A program made the position numbers and the translations under genes. Below the pieces are notes generated by a model. That model was not told where the DNA came from. It searched no databases and saw only the letters and a list, made by a program, of their open reading frames with translations. Positions 25,630 through 33,676 of a stretch of DNA of 64,000 nt are shown in pieces (within the stretch, counting starts at the first letter, position 1; every line of letters starts with the position of its first letter). The stretch covers positions 5,791,001 through 5,855,000 of the forward strand of contig NZ_VIWT01000001.1 in assembly GCF_007829815.1 (NCBI RefSeq), written 5' to 3'. Origin of the DNA: Kitasatospora viridis. GTDB taxonomy: Bacteria > Actinomycetota > Actinomycetes > Streptomycetales > Streptomycetaceae.

Positions 25630-26628
25630 TCAGCCGCTCAGCGGCACCAGGGTGTTCCCGTTGCGCCGCCCCGCGGCGAAGTCCTCGACGTTGCGGGCGG
25701 TGGCGTCGATGATCTGGCCGACGGCGGTGCGGGTGAAGTAGGCCTGGTGCGAGGTGACCAGGACTTGGGGGAAGGTGACCAGGCGGGCCAGGGTGTCGTC
25801 GGTGATGCCCTGGATCGAGCGGTCGGTGAAGAAGACCCCGGTCTCCTCCTCGTAGACGTCCAGGCCGACGCCGGAGAGCCGGCCGGCCCGCAGGGTCTCG
25901 ACCAGGGCGGCGCTGTCGACCAGGCCGCCCCGGCTGGAGTTGACCAGGATCGCGTCGTCCTTCATCCGGGCCAGCGCGGCGGCGTCGATCAGGTGGTGGG
26001 TGGCCGGCAGCAGCGGCACGTGCAGGCTGACCAGGTCGGCGCGGGAGAGCAGTTCGGGCAGTTCGGTGTAGGTCATGCCGAGCTCCCGGCAGGCGGGGTT
26101 CTCGGCTAGGTCCCAGCCGAGCAGCTCGGTGCCGAAGCCGTGCGCGATCCGGGCGAAGCACTCGCCGATCTTGCCGGTGCCGATCACCCCGACGGTCATG
26201 CCGTGCACGTCCCGCCCGAGCAGCCCGTCGAGCCGGAAGTCGAACTCCCGGGACCGGCTCGCCGCCCGGGTGAGCCGCCGGTTGACGGCCAGCGCCAGCG
26301 CCCAGGCGTGCTCGGCCACCGCGTAGGGGGAGTAGTGCGAGACCCGGGCGACGGTGAGGCCCAGCTCGGCCGCCGCCGCCAGGTCGATGTTGTTGAACCC
26401 GGTGGAGCGTTGGGCGACGAGCTCGGTGCCGCCGGCGGCGAGCAGGGCCAGGGTCTCGGCGTCCAGCTCGGCGTTGACGCTGGTGGAGACCACCGGGAAG
26501 CCGGCGGCCAGCGGCGCGGTGTCCCGGTTCAGGAAGAGGGACAGCACCCGCAGGGCGTGGCGGCCGGCGAAGGCCTGTTCCAGCAGTGGCCGTTCGTCGG
26601 CCTGGACGCCGAAGGCGATGATCTCCAT
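25630..26628 (-). CDS. D-lactate dehydrogenase-type 2-hydroxyacid dehydrogenase
   Basis: This 332-aa NAD-dependent enzyme of the D-isomer-specific 2-hydroxyacid dehydrogenase family probably interconverts pyruvate and D-lactate. Cofactor motif: GVIGTGKIGECFARI. Substrate and catalytic elements: STGFNNID, VNSSRGGLVD (Arg), GLDVYEEE (Glu) and TSHQAYFT (His). The stretch SIQGITDDTLARL is typical of the fermentative LdhA subgroup. ATG at 26628 with a weak ribosome-binding site. Its upstream region is a long gap shared with the LuxE/LuxC operon. Confidence 0.9.
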   Translation of the reverse strand: MEIIAFGVQADERPLLEQAFAGRHALRVLSLFLNRDTAPLAAGFPVVSTSVNAELDAETLALLAAGGTELVAQRSTGFNNIDLAAAAELGLTVARVSHYSPYAVAEHAWALALAVNRRLTRAASRSREFDFRLDGLLGRDVHGMTVGVIGTGKIGECFARIAHGFGTELLGWDLAENPACRELGMTYTELPELLSRADLVSLHVPLLPATHHLIDAAALARMKDDAILVNSSRGGLVDSAALVETLRAGRLSGVGLDVYEEETGVFFTDRSIQGITDDTLARLVTFPQVLVTSHQAYFTRTAVGQIIDATARNVEDFAAGRRNGNTLVPLSG

Positions 26629-26808
26629 GCGGAGCACGCTACCGAGGAGCTCGTGAATCGCGTGGTACGCCTCGCGGAGGCCTCGCAACACCGGCCCGTC
26701 CCATTAGGTCGCTCCCCTCCGCATTTCTCCCTGCACATGCCAATGGGCCGTCATTTCCGTCCCGGCCGCCCCGATGCGCGTTTCCCTGAGCACGCCCCGC
26801 CGCCTTTC

Positions 26809-26881
26809 CCCGGAGTTCACGGGAACGTCGATCGCCATCCTTGCCACCGTGGCAAAAGTGCGGACACCGCCGAACTCCGGG
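26809..26881. repeat. Nested inverted repeats
   Basis: Outer arms CCCGGAGTTC and GAACTCCGGG (10 bp, perfect) lie 53 bp apart. Inside is the 15-bp palindrome TTGCCACCGTGGCAA with a single central base. The arrangement could form a cruciform or RNA structure, or be operator sites for the D-lactate dehydrogenase or for the operon to the right. Confidence 0.5.
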
Positions 26882-26985
26882 CAATCGATCGGCCATTGTC
26901 CGAAAAGCGTCGCACCGGCGGCCGGAAAGCCACGACCCGGCCCGGCGAACCGTGCTCATCCTGTGATCTCAGTCGCACTCGACGT

Positions 26986-27044
26986 CCATGTGGGCAGGTC
27001 AGCGAACTGACACATGGTCAACTTCGGCCCACGGCAGCTAGAGT
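26986..27044 (+). promoter_or_regulatory. Putative promoter and hairpin operator of the LuxE/LuxC operon
   Basis: A -10-like TAGAGT (27039-27044) lies 18 bp after TGGTCA (27015-27020), a 4/6 match to TTGACA. Overlapping the -35 is a composite inverted repeat: outer arms CCATGT (26986-26991) and ACATGG (27012-27017), inner GTCAG/CTGAC around CGAA. Such overlap would suit a repressor. Start and regulator are not demonstrated. Confidence 0.35.
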
Positions 27045-27259
27045 GAACGAGTCGACCGCGCCATCGCGCGGCCGTCTCCTCCTTTCGGCCGCAGGCCGCC
27101 GGGCACCCCACTCCGGCGGAATCGCGGCACGGTGACCCGCCCTACGCGGATTCCCGCATGCGACCCGACCCCACCGGGGCGCGCATTCGATCGCGAGGAC
27201 TGCCCACCCTGGCGTTCCGGCGTGATCCGCCGGTGCACCGGCAAGACTGGGGAAGTGTT

Positions 27260-28420
27260 TTGACGCAGCGGTTCTCTGCCGTCGAGCAGAGCGACATCAA
27301 TGGACTGTTAGCACTCTATCGACAGGTCTACGGCAGCGGGTACGCGCTGCCGATCGGCACCGATCCCGCCGTGACGGCACGGGAGATCGCCGCCCCGAAC
27401 ACCACCTGGCTCGCCGCCCGGGAGCCGGCGGGCGGCCGGATCGTCGGGACCATCATCGGCACCCTCGACCCCGAGGAGCGGCTCGGCAAGCTCCAGGGCC
27501 TGGTGATCCACCCCGAGGCCCGCGGCACCGGCCTGGCCCACCTGGCGGTGCGTCAGCTCGCCGAGGCACTGCTGAGCGGAGCCGGCGACCGCCCGCCCGC
27601 CGACTCGGTCTACGCCACCGCCCGCACCAACTCGACCGCGCCGCAGCGCGTCTGCCTGAGCGCCGGGTTCCGGGCCCTGGGCATCTTCCCCAACCTGCGC
27701 AAGGCCGACGAGCACGAGACCATGGTGCTGCTCGCCAAGCACCGCCCGGGAGTCCTGGACCGGCGCCTGCCGGTGGAGCGGGTGCCCGCGGGCCTGGCCG
27801 ACCTGGTCCGCGCGCTGCACCAGGCGGTCGGCCTGCCCGAGCAGCCGCTGCCCGCGATCGACCACGAGCCGCTGCCCGAGCGCCGCCGCCGGTCCGCCGA
27901 CGTCGAGATGGAGTTCGTCGACGCGCCGCGGTTCGTGGCCCGCCGCACCGCCGAGGCGCTGCCCGACCCGGAGCAGCGCTTCTACCCCTTCCACACCCCC
28001 AACGTGCTGCTCTCCTCGGCGGACGGCGCGCACGAGGTCTACGCCCAGCTGAACCGCACCGACGGCTACTGCGCGCTGATCGGCACCGCCGGCGGCGCGT
28101 TCGCGACGCTGGCCCCGGTCTTCGAGGGCCTGGTCGCCCGGCTGGCCGAGGGCGGCGCCTCGCACATCGAGGCGCTGCTGCCGCTGGACCGCTACGAGGA
28201 CCTGCGGCTGCTGCTCGCGCACGGCTTCCTGCCCGCCGCCGCCTACCCGGCGATGCGCCGTCAGGGCGAGGGCTTCCGGGACTACGTGGTGATGACCCGC
28301 AGCCTCCAGCCGCTGGACTTCCGCGGCCTGTCCATCGACGCGGCCTTCCAGCCGTTCACCGAGCAGTACATCGAGCTGTGGAAGCAGCAGTACCTCAACA
28401 CGCACGAGGTGTTCCAGTGA
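27260..28420 (+). CDS. GNAT acetyltransferase-domain protein with TTA codon
   Basis: This 386-aa protein opens the LuxE/LuxC operon. The N-terminal half is a GNAT fold with GLVIHPEARGTGLAHLAVRQL (acetyl-CoA loop R-G-T-G-L). The C-terminal half (about 220-386) may be a degenerate second acyltransferase domain ending in RDYVVMTRSLQPLDFRGL. Codon 17 is TTA (27308-27310), decoded in Streptomyces by the bldA tRNA, which suggests developmental control. Start: TTG 27260 with GGGGAAG upstream. The stop overlaps the next start as GTGA. It may acylate a sugar, amine or carrier in the pathway; the substrate is unknown. Confidence 0.8.
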   Translation: MTQRFSAVEQSDINGLLALYRQVYGSGYALPIGTDPAVTAREIAAPNTTWLAAREPAGGRIVGTIIGTLDPEERLGKLQGLVIHPEARGTGLAHLAVRQLAEALLSGAGDRPPADSVYATARTNSTAPQRVCLSAGFRALGIFPNLRKADEHETMVLLAKHRPGVLDRRLPVERVPAGLADLVRALHQAVGLPEQPLPAIDHEPLPERRRRSADVEMEFVDAPRFVARRTAEALPDPEQRFYPFHTPNVLLSSADGAHEVYAQLNRTDGYCALIGTAGGAFATLAPVFEGLVARLAEGGASHIEALLPLDRYEDLRLLLAHGFLPAAAYPAMRRQGEGFRDYVVMTRSLQPLDFRGLSIDAAFQPFTEQYIELWKQQYLNTHEVFQ

Positions 28421-29616
28421 GTACGACCACCCCGGTGGACCTGGCGAGCCGTTACCTCGAACCGGTCCAGGTGCCCGACCCGGAGGCGCTCGCCCACGTC
28501 CAGCGGCTCTTCGACGTGGCCGAGCCCTACCTGGCCGGCCCCGAGCTCGACGAGCTCTTCGTGCGGGCGATGAACGAGTCCAACGCCTGGCACGCCGCCC
28601 GCTCGCCGTTCTTCGGCAAGCTCTGGGAGTCCGACCCCGCCGCCCGGCGCCCCCTGGAGTCGGCCGCCGACCTGGCCCGACTGCCCTTCGTGCACGCCAA
28701 CTTCTTCAAGGCGCACGAGATCGTCTCGATACCCGAGCAGGACGTGCGGATCCGGCTCACCTCCTCCGGCACCACCGGGCAGAAGTCGCAGATGTTCTTC
28801 GACGACTGGACGCTGCGCAACGGGCAGCGGATCGTCGCTCGGATCTTCGACTCCTACGGCTGGCTCGGCGAGCAGGAGCCGGTTAACTACCTGCTCACCA
28901 ACTACCAGCCGCGCCCGGGCCTGAACCTCGGCACCTCGTTCACCGACGAGTACCTGGCCCACTTCGCGCCGGTCCGCTCGGCCGAGTACGCGCTGAAGCA
29001 CACCGGCAGCGGCCACGAGTTCGACCCGTTCGGCTGCGTGCGGGCGCTGCTGCGGTTCGCCGAGGAGGGCGCCCCGGTCCGCATCCTCGGGTTCCCCGCC
29101 TTCCTCTCCTTCACCCTCGACCGGATGCGCGAACTCGGCCTGCCGCCGATCCGGTTGAACCCGAAGTCGCTGGTGGTGTTCGGCGGCGGCTGGAAGGCCA
29201 ACGCCGACCGGCAGGTGACCAAGCCCGAGCTGTACCGGCGCATCCACGAGCAACTGGGCATCCCGGACGAGCGGATCAGGGACGGCTTCGGCGCCGTCGA
29301 GCACTCGGTGCTCTACATGGAGTGCGCCAACCACCACCTGCACGTGCCCACCTGGTCGCGGCTGATGGTGCGCGACGTGCGCACCCTGCGCCCGCTCGGC
29401 CACGGCGAGCGCGGCTACGCCCAGTTCATCTCGCCCTACATCACCTCGGTGCCCGCCCAGTCCGTCCTGATGGCCGACCTGGTCTCCCAGCACGGCCCCG
29501 AGGAGTGCGGCTGCGGGCTGCCCACGCCCTGGTTCACCGTGCACGGGCGGGCCGCGCTCAGCCGCAACCGCAGCTGCGCCGTCGCCGCCGCCGAACTGCT
29601 CAAGGGGAAGTCGTGA
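28417..29616 (+). CDS. LuxE-like acyl-protein synthetase
   Basis: This 399-aa member of the ANL adenylate-forming superfamily resembles LuxE, which activates a carboxylic acid with ATP and holds it on a C-terminal Cys before passing it to the LuxC reductase. The nucleotide loop is LTSSGTTGQKS. The C-terminal block ECGCGLPTPWFTVHGRA is followed by RNRSCAVAA, whose Cys387 matches the LuxE acylation site. The GTG start overlaps the previous stop (GTGA), and its own stop overlaps the LuxC gene, so the three proteins should be made in fixed ratio. The native acid may be aliphatic or aromatic. Confidence 0.85.
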   Translation: MSTTTPVDLASRYLEPVQVPDPEALAHVQRLFDVAEPYLAGPELDELFVRAMNESNAWHAARSPFFGKLWESDPAARRPLESAADLARLPFVHANFFKAHEIVSIPEQDVRIRLTSSGTTGQKSQMFFDDWTLRNGQRIVARIFDSYGWLGEQEPVNYLLTNYQPRPGLNLGTSFTDEYLAHFAPVRSAEYALKHTGSGHEFDPFGCVRALLRFAEEGAPVRILGFPAFLSFTLDRMRELGLPPIRLNPKSLVVFGGGWKANADRQVTKPELYRRIHEQLGIPDERIRDGFGAVEHSVLYMECANHHLHVPTWSRLMVRDVRTLRPLGHGERGYAQFISPYITSVPAQSVLMADLVSQHGPEECGCGLPTPWFTVHGRAALSRNRSCAVAAAELLKGKS

Positions 29617-32162
29617 CCACCGCACCGCACACGCCCGCCGAGGACCGCCCGCACTACTGGCAGGGCGAGTTCCTCACCGACGACCAGGCCGGCCGCCGCC
29701 TGGACGAGCTGGACGCCGACGTCCGCTCGGTGCTGGCCGAGCCGCGGCTCAGCCCGCTGACCGTGCTGGCCGCCTGCGACCTGCTGTCCGCCGCGCTGCG
29801 CGACCCCGGGAGCGCCCAGCGCAAGCTGCTGGCCGAGGAGTTGGCCGCCGCCCGGGTGGACCCGGCCGAGGCCGGCCGCACCCTGCGCGACGTCGCCGGG
29901 GCGCTGGACCGCGAGGCGCTGGAGACCAAGCTGATGCGCGAGCTCGGCGGGACCGACCCGGGCCGCCTGGCCCGCTTCGACTTCCGCCGGGAGATCTTCG
30001 AGGGCTGGCTGCCGGTCGGCCTGCTGGTGCACGTCGCGCCGGGCAACGCGCCCGCCGCCGGCGCGCTGAGCGTCATCGAGGGCCTGCTCGCCGGGAACGT
30101 CAACGCGGCCAAGACCAGCGGCGGTTCGCGCTTCACCCAGCAGCTGCTGGCCCAGCTCGCGGCCCTCGACCCGAGCGGCGCGATCGCCCGCCGGGTGATC
30201 GTGCTGGCCTTCCCCTCCAGCCGCACCGACTGGCTGGAGCGGCTCTGCGCCCCCGCCGACGCGGTGGCCGCCTGGGGCGGCGAGGAGGCGCTGGCCGGTG
30301 TGGCCAAGCTGGTCCCGGCCGGCTGCCGGCTGGTCGACTGGGGGCCGAAGCTCTCCTTCGCCTACCTCACCGAGCACCGCTGGGCCGATGCGGACACCCT
30401 GCGCGGGATCGCCGCCGACGTCTGCCGGCTCGACCAGCAGGCCTGCTCCAGCCCGCAGTTGGTCTACCTGGACACCGAGGACGAGGAGCAGGTCCTCGCC
30501 TTCGCCGAGCGCTTCGCCGCCGTGCTGGCCGAGGCGGTCGGCGAACTCGACCTGCCCGAGCGCGATCCGCTGGAGAGCGCGGAGATCAGCAACACCGTGC
30601 AGGTGGCCACCCTGGAGCAGCACCTGGGCCTGACCCGGGTGCACGCCGACCCGGACGGCGACTGGCACGTGCTCGCCGACCTGCGCAGCGCGCTGCGCGC
30701 CTCCCCGCTGCACCGCACGGTGTGGGTCAAGCCGCTGCCGCGCACCCGGATCGTCGAGGTGCTGCGCCCGATGCGCCGCTACCTGCAGACGGTCGGGCTC
30801 GGCGCCGACCGGACCGACACCGCCGCGCTGGCCGGCCTGGTGCTCACCGCCGGCGCCCAGCGGGTCACCGTCCCCGGCGCCATGCTGGACAGCTACAACG
30901 GCGAACCGCACGACGGCGTCTACGCCTTGCAGCGCTACAGCCGCCGGGTGGACGTCCAGCTGGACGAGCGCTTCCGCTCCGACGCCTGCCTCGACGACCT
31001 GCTGGGCGTGCGCGAACTGACGGTCCCCCAGGTCCCGGTGACGGGCAAGGACGAGTTCGACCGGCTGCAGGGCGACGGCGCCCGGGCCGAGGTGTTCTTC
31101 CGCAGCGGCGGCAGCTCCGGCGCCCCCAAGCTGTCGGCCTTCGCCTGGGACGACTACCACGAGCACATGCGCTCGGGCGCCGAGGGCCTGCTCGCGGCGG
31201 GCTTCGACCCGCGCACCGACCGGTCGATGAACCTGTTCTTCGCCGGACAGCTGTCCGGCGGGTTCCTCAGCTTCCACTCGGTGCTGGAGACCCTGCGGGC
31301 CGTGCAGTTCCCGATGGCGGGGCAGGAGGACCACGCGATGGTCGCCCGCGCGATCGTCGACAACCGGGTGGACACCCTGTTCGGCATGCCGAACTACCTG
31401 CTGCGGGTCTTCACCGAGGGGGCGGCCGAGCTGCGCGCCTACCGGGGCGTGCGGAAGGTGTTCTTCGGCGGCGAGCACTTCCCGCAGCGCCAGCAGGACT
31501 GGCTGCGCGAGGAGTTCGGCGTGCAGCTGATCCGCTCGGCGGCCTACGGCAGCGTGGACGCCGGCCCGCTCGGCTACCAGTGCGCGCACGCCGGGGACCG
31601 GGTGCACCACCTGTTCAGCGGCGTGCAGACGCTGGAGATCCTGGACCGCACCGAGGACCGCCCGGCGGCCCCGGGCGAGCCCGGGCGCCTGGTCTTCACC
31701 GCGCACACCCGGCGCGGCCAGCGGCTGGACCGCTACGAGGTCGGCGACCTCGGCCGCTGGGTCGAGGGCGACTGCCCGTGCGGGCGGCGCACCCCGCGGT
31801 TCGAACTGCTCGGCCGCTTCGGCGACATCTTCCGGGCCGGCGGCCACTTCCTCAACTACCGCCGGTTCGTGACGATCGCTCAGGAGTCCCTGGACCACCT
31901 GGGCGCGGTCCAGCTGCGGGTGGCCGACGGCGCCGACTCGGCCGTCACCACGCTGACCGTGCTGCTCGGCGGTTTCGAGCCGGGCGAGCGCGACTCCGCC
32001 CTGCTGGCCGAGGCGTTCCTGGCCGACTACCCGCAGCTCGCGACCGACGTGGTGCAGGACCGGGTGGTCGACCTGCGGGTCGAGGCGGTGCCGGTGGACG
32101 CGCTGGCCCGCACCGCGGCCAGCGGCAAGCTGCGCGAGGTGGTCGACCTGCGGGTCGGCTGA
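29613..32162 (+). CDS. LuxC-type acyl reductase fused to PaaK-like adenylation domain
   Basis: This 849-aa two-domain protein has residues about 1-440 as an aldehyde-dehydrogenase-fold LuxC reductase, with LLVHVAPGNAPAAGALS near the N-terminus and catalytic Cys278 in RLDQQACSSPQ. Residues about 470-849 form a phenylacetate-CoA-ligase/LuxE-like adenylate-forming domain, with FFRSGGSSGAPK, AAYGSVDAGPLGY and CPCGRRTPRFELLGRFGD. LuxC itself is about 480 aa and free-standing, so the fusion is notable. It should reduce an activated acyl group to an aldehyde with NADPH. GTG start, 4-bp overlap with the LuxE-like gene; a strong terminator follows. Confidence 0.87.
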   Translation: MTTAPHTPAEDRPHYWQGEFLTDDQAGRRLDELDADVRSVLAEPRLSPLTVLAACDLLSAALRDPGSAQRKLLAEELAAARVDPAEAGRTLRDVAGALDREALETKLMRELGGTDPGRLARFDFRREIFEGWLPVGLLVHVAPGNAPAAGALSVIEGLLAGNVNAAKTSGGSRFTQQLLAQLAALDPSGAIARRVIVLAFPSSRTDWLERLCAPADAVAAWGGEEALAGVAKLVPAGCRLVDWGPKLSFAYLTEHRWADADTLRGIAADVCRLDQQACSSPQLVYLDTEDEEQVLAFAERFAAVLAEAVGELDLPERDPLESAEISNTVQVATLEQHLGLTRVHADPDGDWHVLADLRSALRASPLHRTVWVKPLPRTRIVEVLRPMRRYLQTVGLGADRTDTAALAGLVLTAGAQRVTVPGAMLDSYNGEPHDGVYALQRYSRRVDVQLDERFRSDACLDDLLGVRELTVPQVPVTGKDEFDRLQGDGARAEVFFRSGGSSGAPKLSAFAWDDYHEHMRSGAEGLLAAGFDPRTDRSMNLFFAGQLSGGFLSFHSVLETLRAVQFPMAGQEDHAMVARAIVDNRVDTLFGMPNYLLRVFTEGAAELRAYRGVRKVFFGGEHFPQRQQDWLREEFGVQLIRSAAYGSVDAGPLGYQCAHAGDRVHHLFSGVQTLEILDRTEDRPAAPGEPGRLVFTAHTRRGQRLDRYEVGDLGRWVEGDCPCGRRTPRFELLGRFGDIFRAGGHFLNYRRFVTIAQESLDHLGAVQLRVADGADSAVTTLTVLLGGFEPGERDSALLAEAFLADYPQLATDVVQDRVVDLRVEAVPVDALARTAASGKLREVVDLRVG

Positions 32163-32172
32163 CCGGACGGTC

Positions 32173-32210
32173 CCGCAGGGGGTGACGGCAACGGCCGCCA
32201 CCCCCTGCGG
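32173..32210. terminator. Bidirectional hairpin after the LuxE/LuxC operon
   Basis: A perfect 12-bp stem (CCGCAGGGGGTG at 32173-32184 and CACCCCCTGCGG at 32199-32210) with a 14-nt loop sits 11 bp after the plus-strand stop and 6 bp from the stop of the convergent PaaK-like gene. Confidence 0.85.
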
Positions 32211-32215
32211 CGTGG

Positions 32216-33490
32216 TCAGCCGAGCCGCTCGTCCAGCAGCCGGATCGCCTTGCCGGTGCGCGGGTTGACGGCCAGTCCGCCCGGCCCGACCCACTCCACG
32301 GCCACCGGGTGGATCGCCCCGCGCGCCACCTGGTCGGTGAACAGCGGTCGGCGCACGTCCAGTTGCTCGATCACGGCGGCCTCCAGCAGCTCCCGGCCGG
32401 CCGCCTGCGGGGTGCTGTCGGCCAGCCGCAGGGTCAGCTGGTCGCGCCCGTCGAAGTGCCGCACCACCACCTGGAGGCCGCCGATCCGGCCGCCGGTGTC
32501 GGTCTCGGTCACCAGCGTCCGCAGGTCCTCCAGGAAGATGCTCACCGGCCCGACCCGGGCACCCTCCTCGGCGCGGCCCAGCAACCGGAAGGTGCGGCTG
32601 GGGAAGTCCACCCACTCGGCCAGGTCGCCCACCGGGTAGCGGATCATCGGCGTCAGCCGCCGCACCAGGTCGGTGGCCACCACCCGCCCGGGCCGCCCGG
32701 GTTCCTCGATCGGCTCACCGGTCACCGGGTCCAGCAGCTCCACCACCTTCTCGGGGGCGAGCACTTGGTGCACCCGGTTGTCGAACTCCCCGGCCACGGG
32801 GGCCGCCAGCACTCCGGCGTCCACGCTCGCGTAACCGATCGACCGCACCGTGATGTTGGGGAACGCCTGCTTGATCAGCGGCAGTTGGTCGTCGTGGAAG
32901 GCCTCGCCGCTGAACAGCGCCAGCCGGATCAGCGGCATGCTGCCCACGGTGTCCACCACCTCGCGGGCCAGCCGGGAGAGCGAGGTCGGCAGCGCGGCGA
33001 TCACGGTGGCCGAGAAGTCCCGCATGGTCGCCACCACCTGCTCCGGCGTGGCCGCCCCGCCGATCGGCAGCTGCACGGTCGTGACCGGCGCCTCCTGGAA
33101 CAGGTTGAGGGTGAAGACGAAGCTGGAGTACAACTCCCCGGCGTAGAACAGGTTCGCCACCCGGTCCCCGGGCTGCACGCCGGCCGCGAGCAGTCCGACG
33201 CCGAACCGCTGGGCCATCGCCCGCCACTCGGGCCGGGTGTAGAACGAGATCCGCGGCATCCCGGTGGTGCCACCGGTCTTGAACACGATCCCGTCGGTGT
33301 GCGGGCCGGTCAGCAGCCGGCTGTCCGCGACGGTGTGGGCCTGCCAGAACGCGGTGTGGTCGATCAGCGGCAGGCGGGTCAGGTCGGCGACGTCCGCGGG
33401 CAGGTGCGCGTAGAGGTCGCGGTAGAAGGGCGAGCGGGCGCGGGCGAAGGCTATGAGGTCCGCGGTGCCGCTCCGGTGAGCGTCGGTCAT
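32216..33490 (-). CDS. Phenylacetate-CoA-ligase-like (PaaK/LuxE) adenylate-forming enzyme
   Basis: This 424-aa ANL-superfamily enzyme has the P-loop-like FKTGGTTGMPRISFYT, the block SIGYASVDAGVLA and IRYPVGDLAEWVD preceding RLLGRAEEG. It lacks the C-terminal acyl-accepting Cys of LuxE, so it may activate an acid to adenylate or thioester only. It converges on the LuxE/LuxC operon; co-function is inferred from proximity and shared family. The ATG at 33490 is preceded by GGAAGTG. It could supply the acyl substrate or couple the product to an amine. Confidence 0.8.
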   Translation of the reverse strand: MTDAHRSGTADLIAFARARSPFYRDLYAHLPADVADLTRLPLIDHTAFWQAHTVADSRLLTGPHTDGIVFKTGGTTGMPRISFYTRPEWRAMAQRFGVGLLAAGVQPGDRVANLFYAGELYSSFVFTLNLFQEAPVTTVQLPIGGAATPEQVVATMRDFSATVIAALPTSLSRLAREVVDTVGSMPLIRLALFSGEAFHDDQLPLIKQAFPNITVRSIGYASVDAGVLAAPVAGEFDNRVHQVLAPEKVVELLDPVTGEPIEEPGRPGRVVATDLVRRLTPMIRYPVGDLAEWVDFPSRTFRLLGRAEEGARVGPVSIFLEDLRTLVTETDTGGRIGGLQVVVRHFDGRDQLTLRLADSTPQAAGRELLEAAVIEQLDVRRPLFTDQVARGAIHPVAVEWVGPGGLAVNPRTGKAIRLLDERLG

Positions 33491-33621
33491 GGGTGTCACT
33501 TCCGCCGGATGTGTCAGGACGGTGGTCCTGCTGTGATCCACTCTAGGACGGTCGAGTGCACGGTGATCATGAGGGTCTGACGCACCGTCGGAAACCCGCC
33601 AACGGGAGGGCGCGACCAAGA

Positions 33622-33652
33622 GCGCCCCCGCCGGATCCACCGGCGGGGGCGC
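33622..33652 (-). terminator. Terminator downstream of pfkA
   Basis: A perfect 13-bp stem (GCGCCCCCGCCGG at 33622-33634 and CCGGCGGGGGCGC at 33640-33652) with a 5-nt loop lies 24 bp after the minus-strand pfkA stop. Confidence 0.88.
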
Positions 33653-33676
33653 ACTGACGACTGGTCAGCCGGCCGC

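Larger units (their letters stand above)
26629..27259. other. 631-bp divergent intergenic region with nested inverted repeats
   Basis: No gene is supported. It is less GC-rich than its surroundings. From left to right it holds a long-loop inverted repeat (CCCGGAGTTC 26809-26818 with GAACTCCGGG 26872-26881) enclosing the palindrome TTGCCACCGTGGCAA (26841-26855). A second composite hairpin follows at 26986-27017, then a possible promoter at 27015-27044, and about 215 nt of GC-rich leader before the TTG at 27260. In-frame extension back to ATG 27158 is possible but lacks a ribosome-binding site. Confidence 0.55.

Noticed and set aside
28417..32162. Bioluminescence (lux) operon
   Set aside because: No luxA/luxB luciferase or flavin reductase is present; the LuxE/LuxC relatives are more likely used in another acid-reduction pathway.
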